From Syngnathus acus (lineage: Eukaryota; Chordata; Actinopteri; Syngnathiformes; Syngnathidae), in the NCBI RefSeq assembly GCF_901709675.1, contig NC_051088.1, positions 15,242,193 through 15,306,192 on the forward strand: 64,000 bases of DNA. The letters are read 5' to 3'. Numbering within the stretch: position 1 is the stretch's first letter; each line of letters starts with the position of its first letter. The translations under genes were made by a program, and so were the position numbers. Below, piece by piece: positions 63,840-64,000 of this stretch. Under the pieces are notes generated by a model. The model searched no databases. It was not told where the DNA came from and was given only the letters and a program-made list of their open reading frames with translations.

Positions 63840-64000
63840 ATTAATATTTATATATCTGCAAATATATAGAAGGCCTTGATTTTTGAGATGTTAGTAGTCC
63901 ACAGCCATGAATGCAATTTTGAGATGCCACGTATGAAACAAACTAAAAAGTGTATGATGTGTTGAAACTTGACTATGTATCGTGCATTGAAAACATTGTA

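Larger units (their letters stand above)
57471..64000. other. gene-poor intergenic region, second part
   Basis: No supported gene. Contains poly-purine tracts, a complex block with a 104-codon open frame at 59973-60287, a short match to the 18.4-kb MITE near 60610, (CA)n(CGCA)n at 61783-61848, an X-box-like motif at 63052 and a long (ATGG)n at the end. Confidence 0.55.

Overview
The window is vertebrate genomic DNA, almost certainly from a teleost fish. It has GT-AG introns, many simple repeats, Tc1/mariner and hAT-type DNA transposon remnants, a dispersed fish-type SINE-like repeat, and protein-coding genes whose exons can be followed by homology. Species cannot be named from sequence alone.

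Layout. (1) Positions 100-19417, plus strand: the 3' part of a nidogen-2 gene (nid2), whose 5' end lies before the window. It encodes the G2F beta-barrel, three EGF modules, then an array of fifteen thyroglobulin type-1 (TY) domains, then the LY/YWTD propeller and a short tail. Mammalian nidogen-2 has two TY domains, so this array is the standout feature of the window. My exon chain (42 coding exons, 5222 coding nt) stays in frame throughout. (2) 20217-22874, minus: rtraf (C14orf166/hCLE), convergent with nid2; human NID2 and RTRAF are also neighbours. (3) 23861-25288, minus: sap18. (4) 29942-31664, plus: gja3 (lens connexin-46 type), with two introns inside the coding region. (5) 35517-38524, minus: hemopexin (hpx, the fish Wap65 type), with a TATA box. 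(6) 41270-43729, minus: a single-exon 819-residue coiled-coil plus NHL-repeat protein that lacks RING, B-box and filamin domains, with a possible 5' non-coding exon near 45.7 kb. (7) 46-64 kb: no gene that I can support. It holds microsatellites, a SINE-like repeat, two RFX X-box-like sites and several complex, AT-motif-rich blocks that could be conserved regulatory elements.

The genes do not form a pathway. Nidogen-2 is a basement-membrane linker. RTRAF and SAP18 act in RNA metabolism and transcription. GJA3 forms lens gap junctions. Hemopexin is a secreted plasma heme-binding or acclimation protein. The neighbour pairs (nid2-rtraf; sap18-gja3; hpx next to an NHL gene) echo three separate human chromosomal neighbourhoods.
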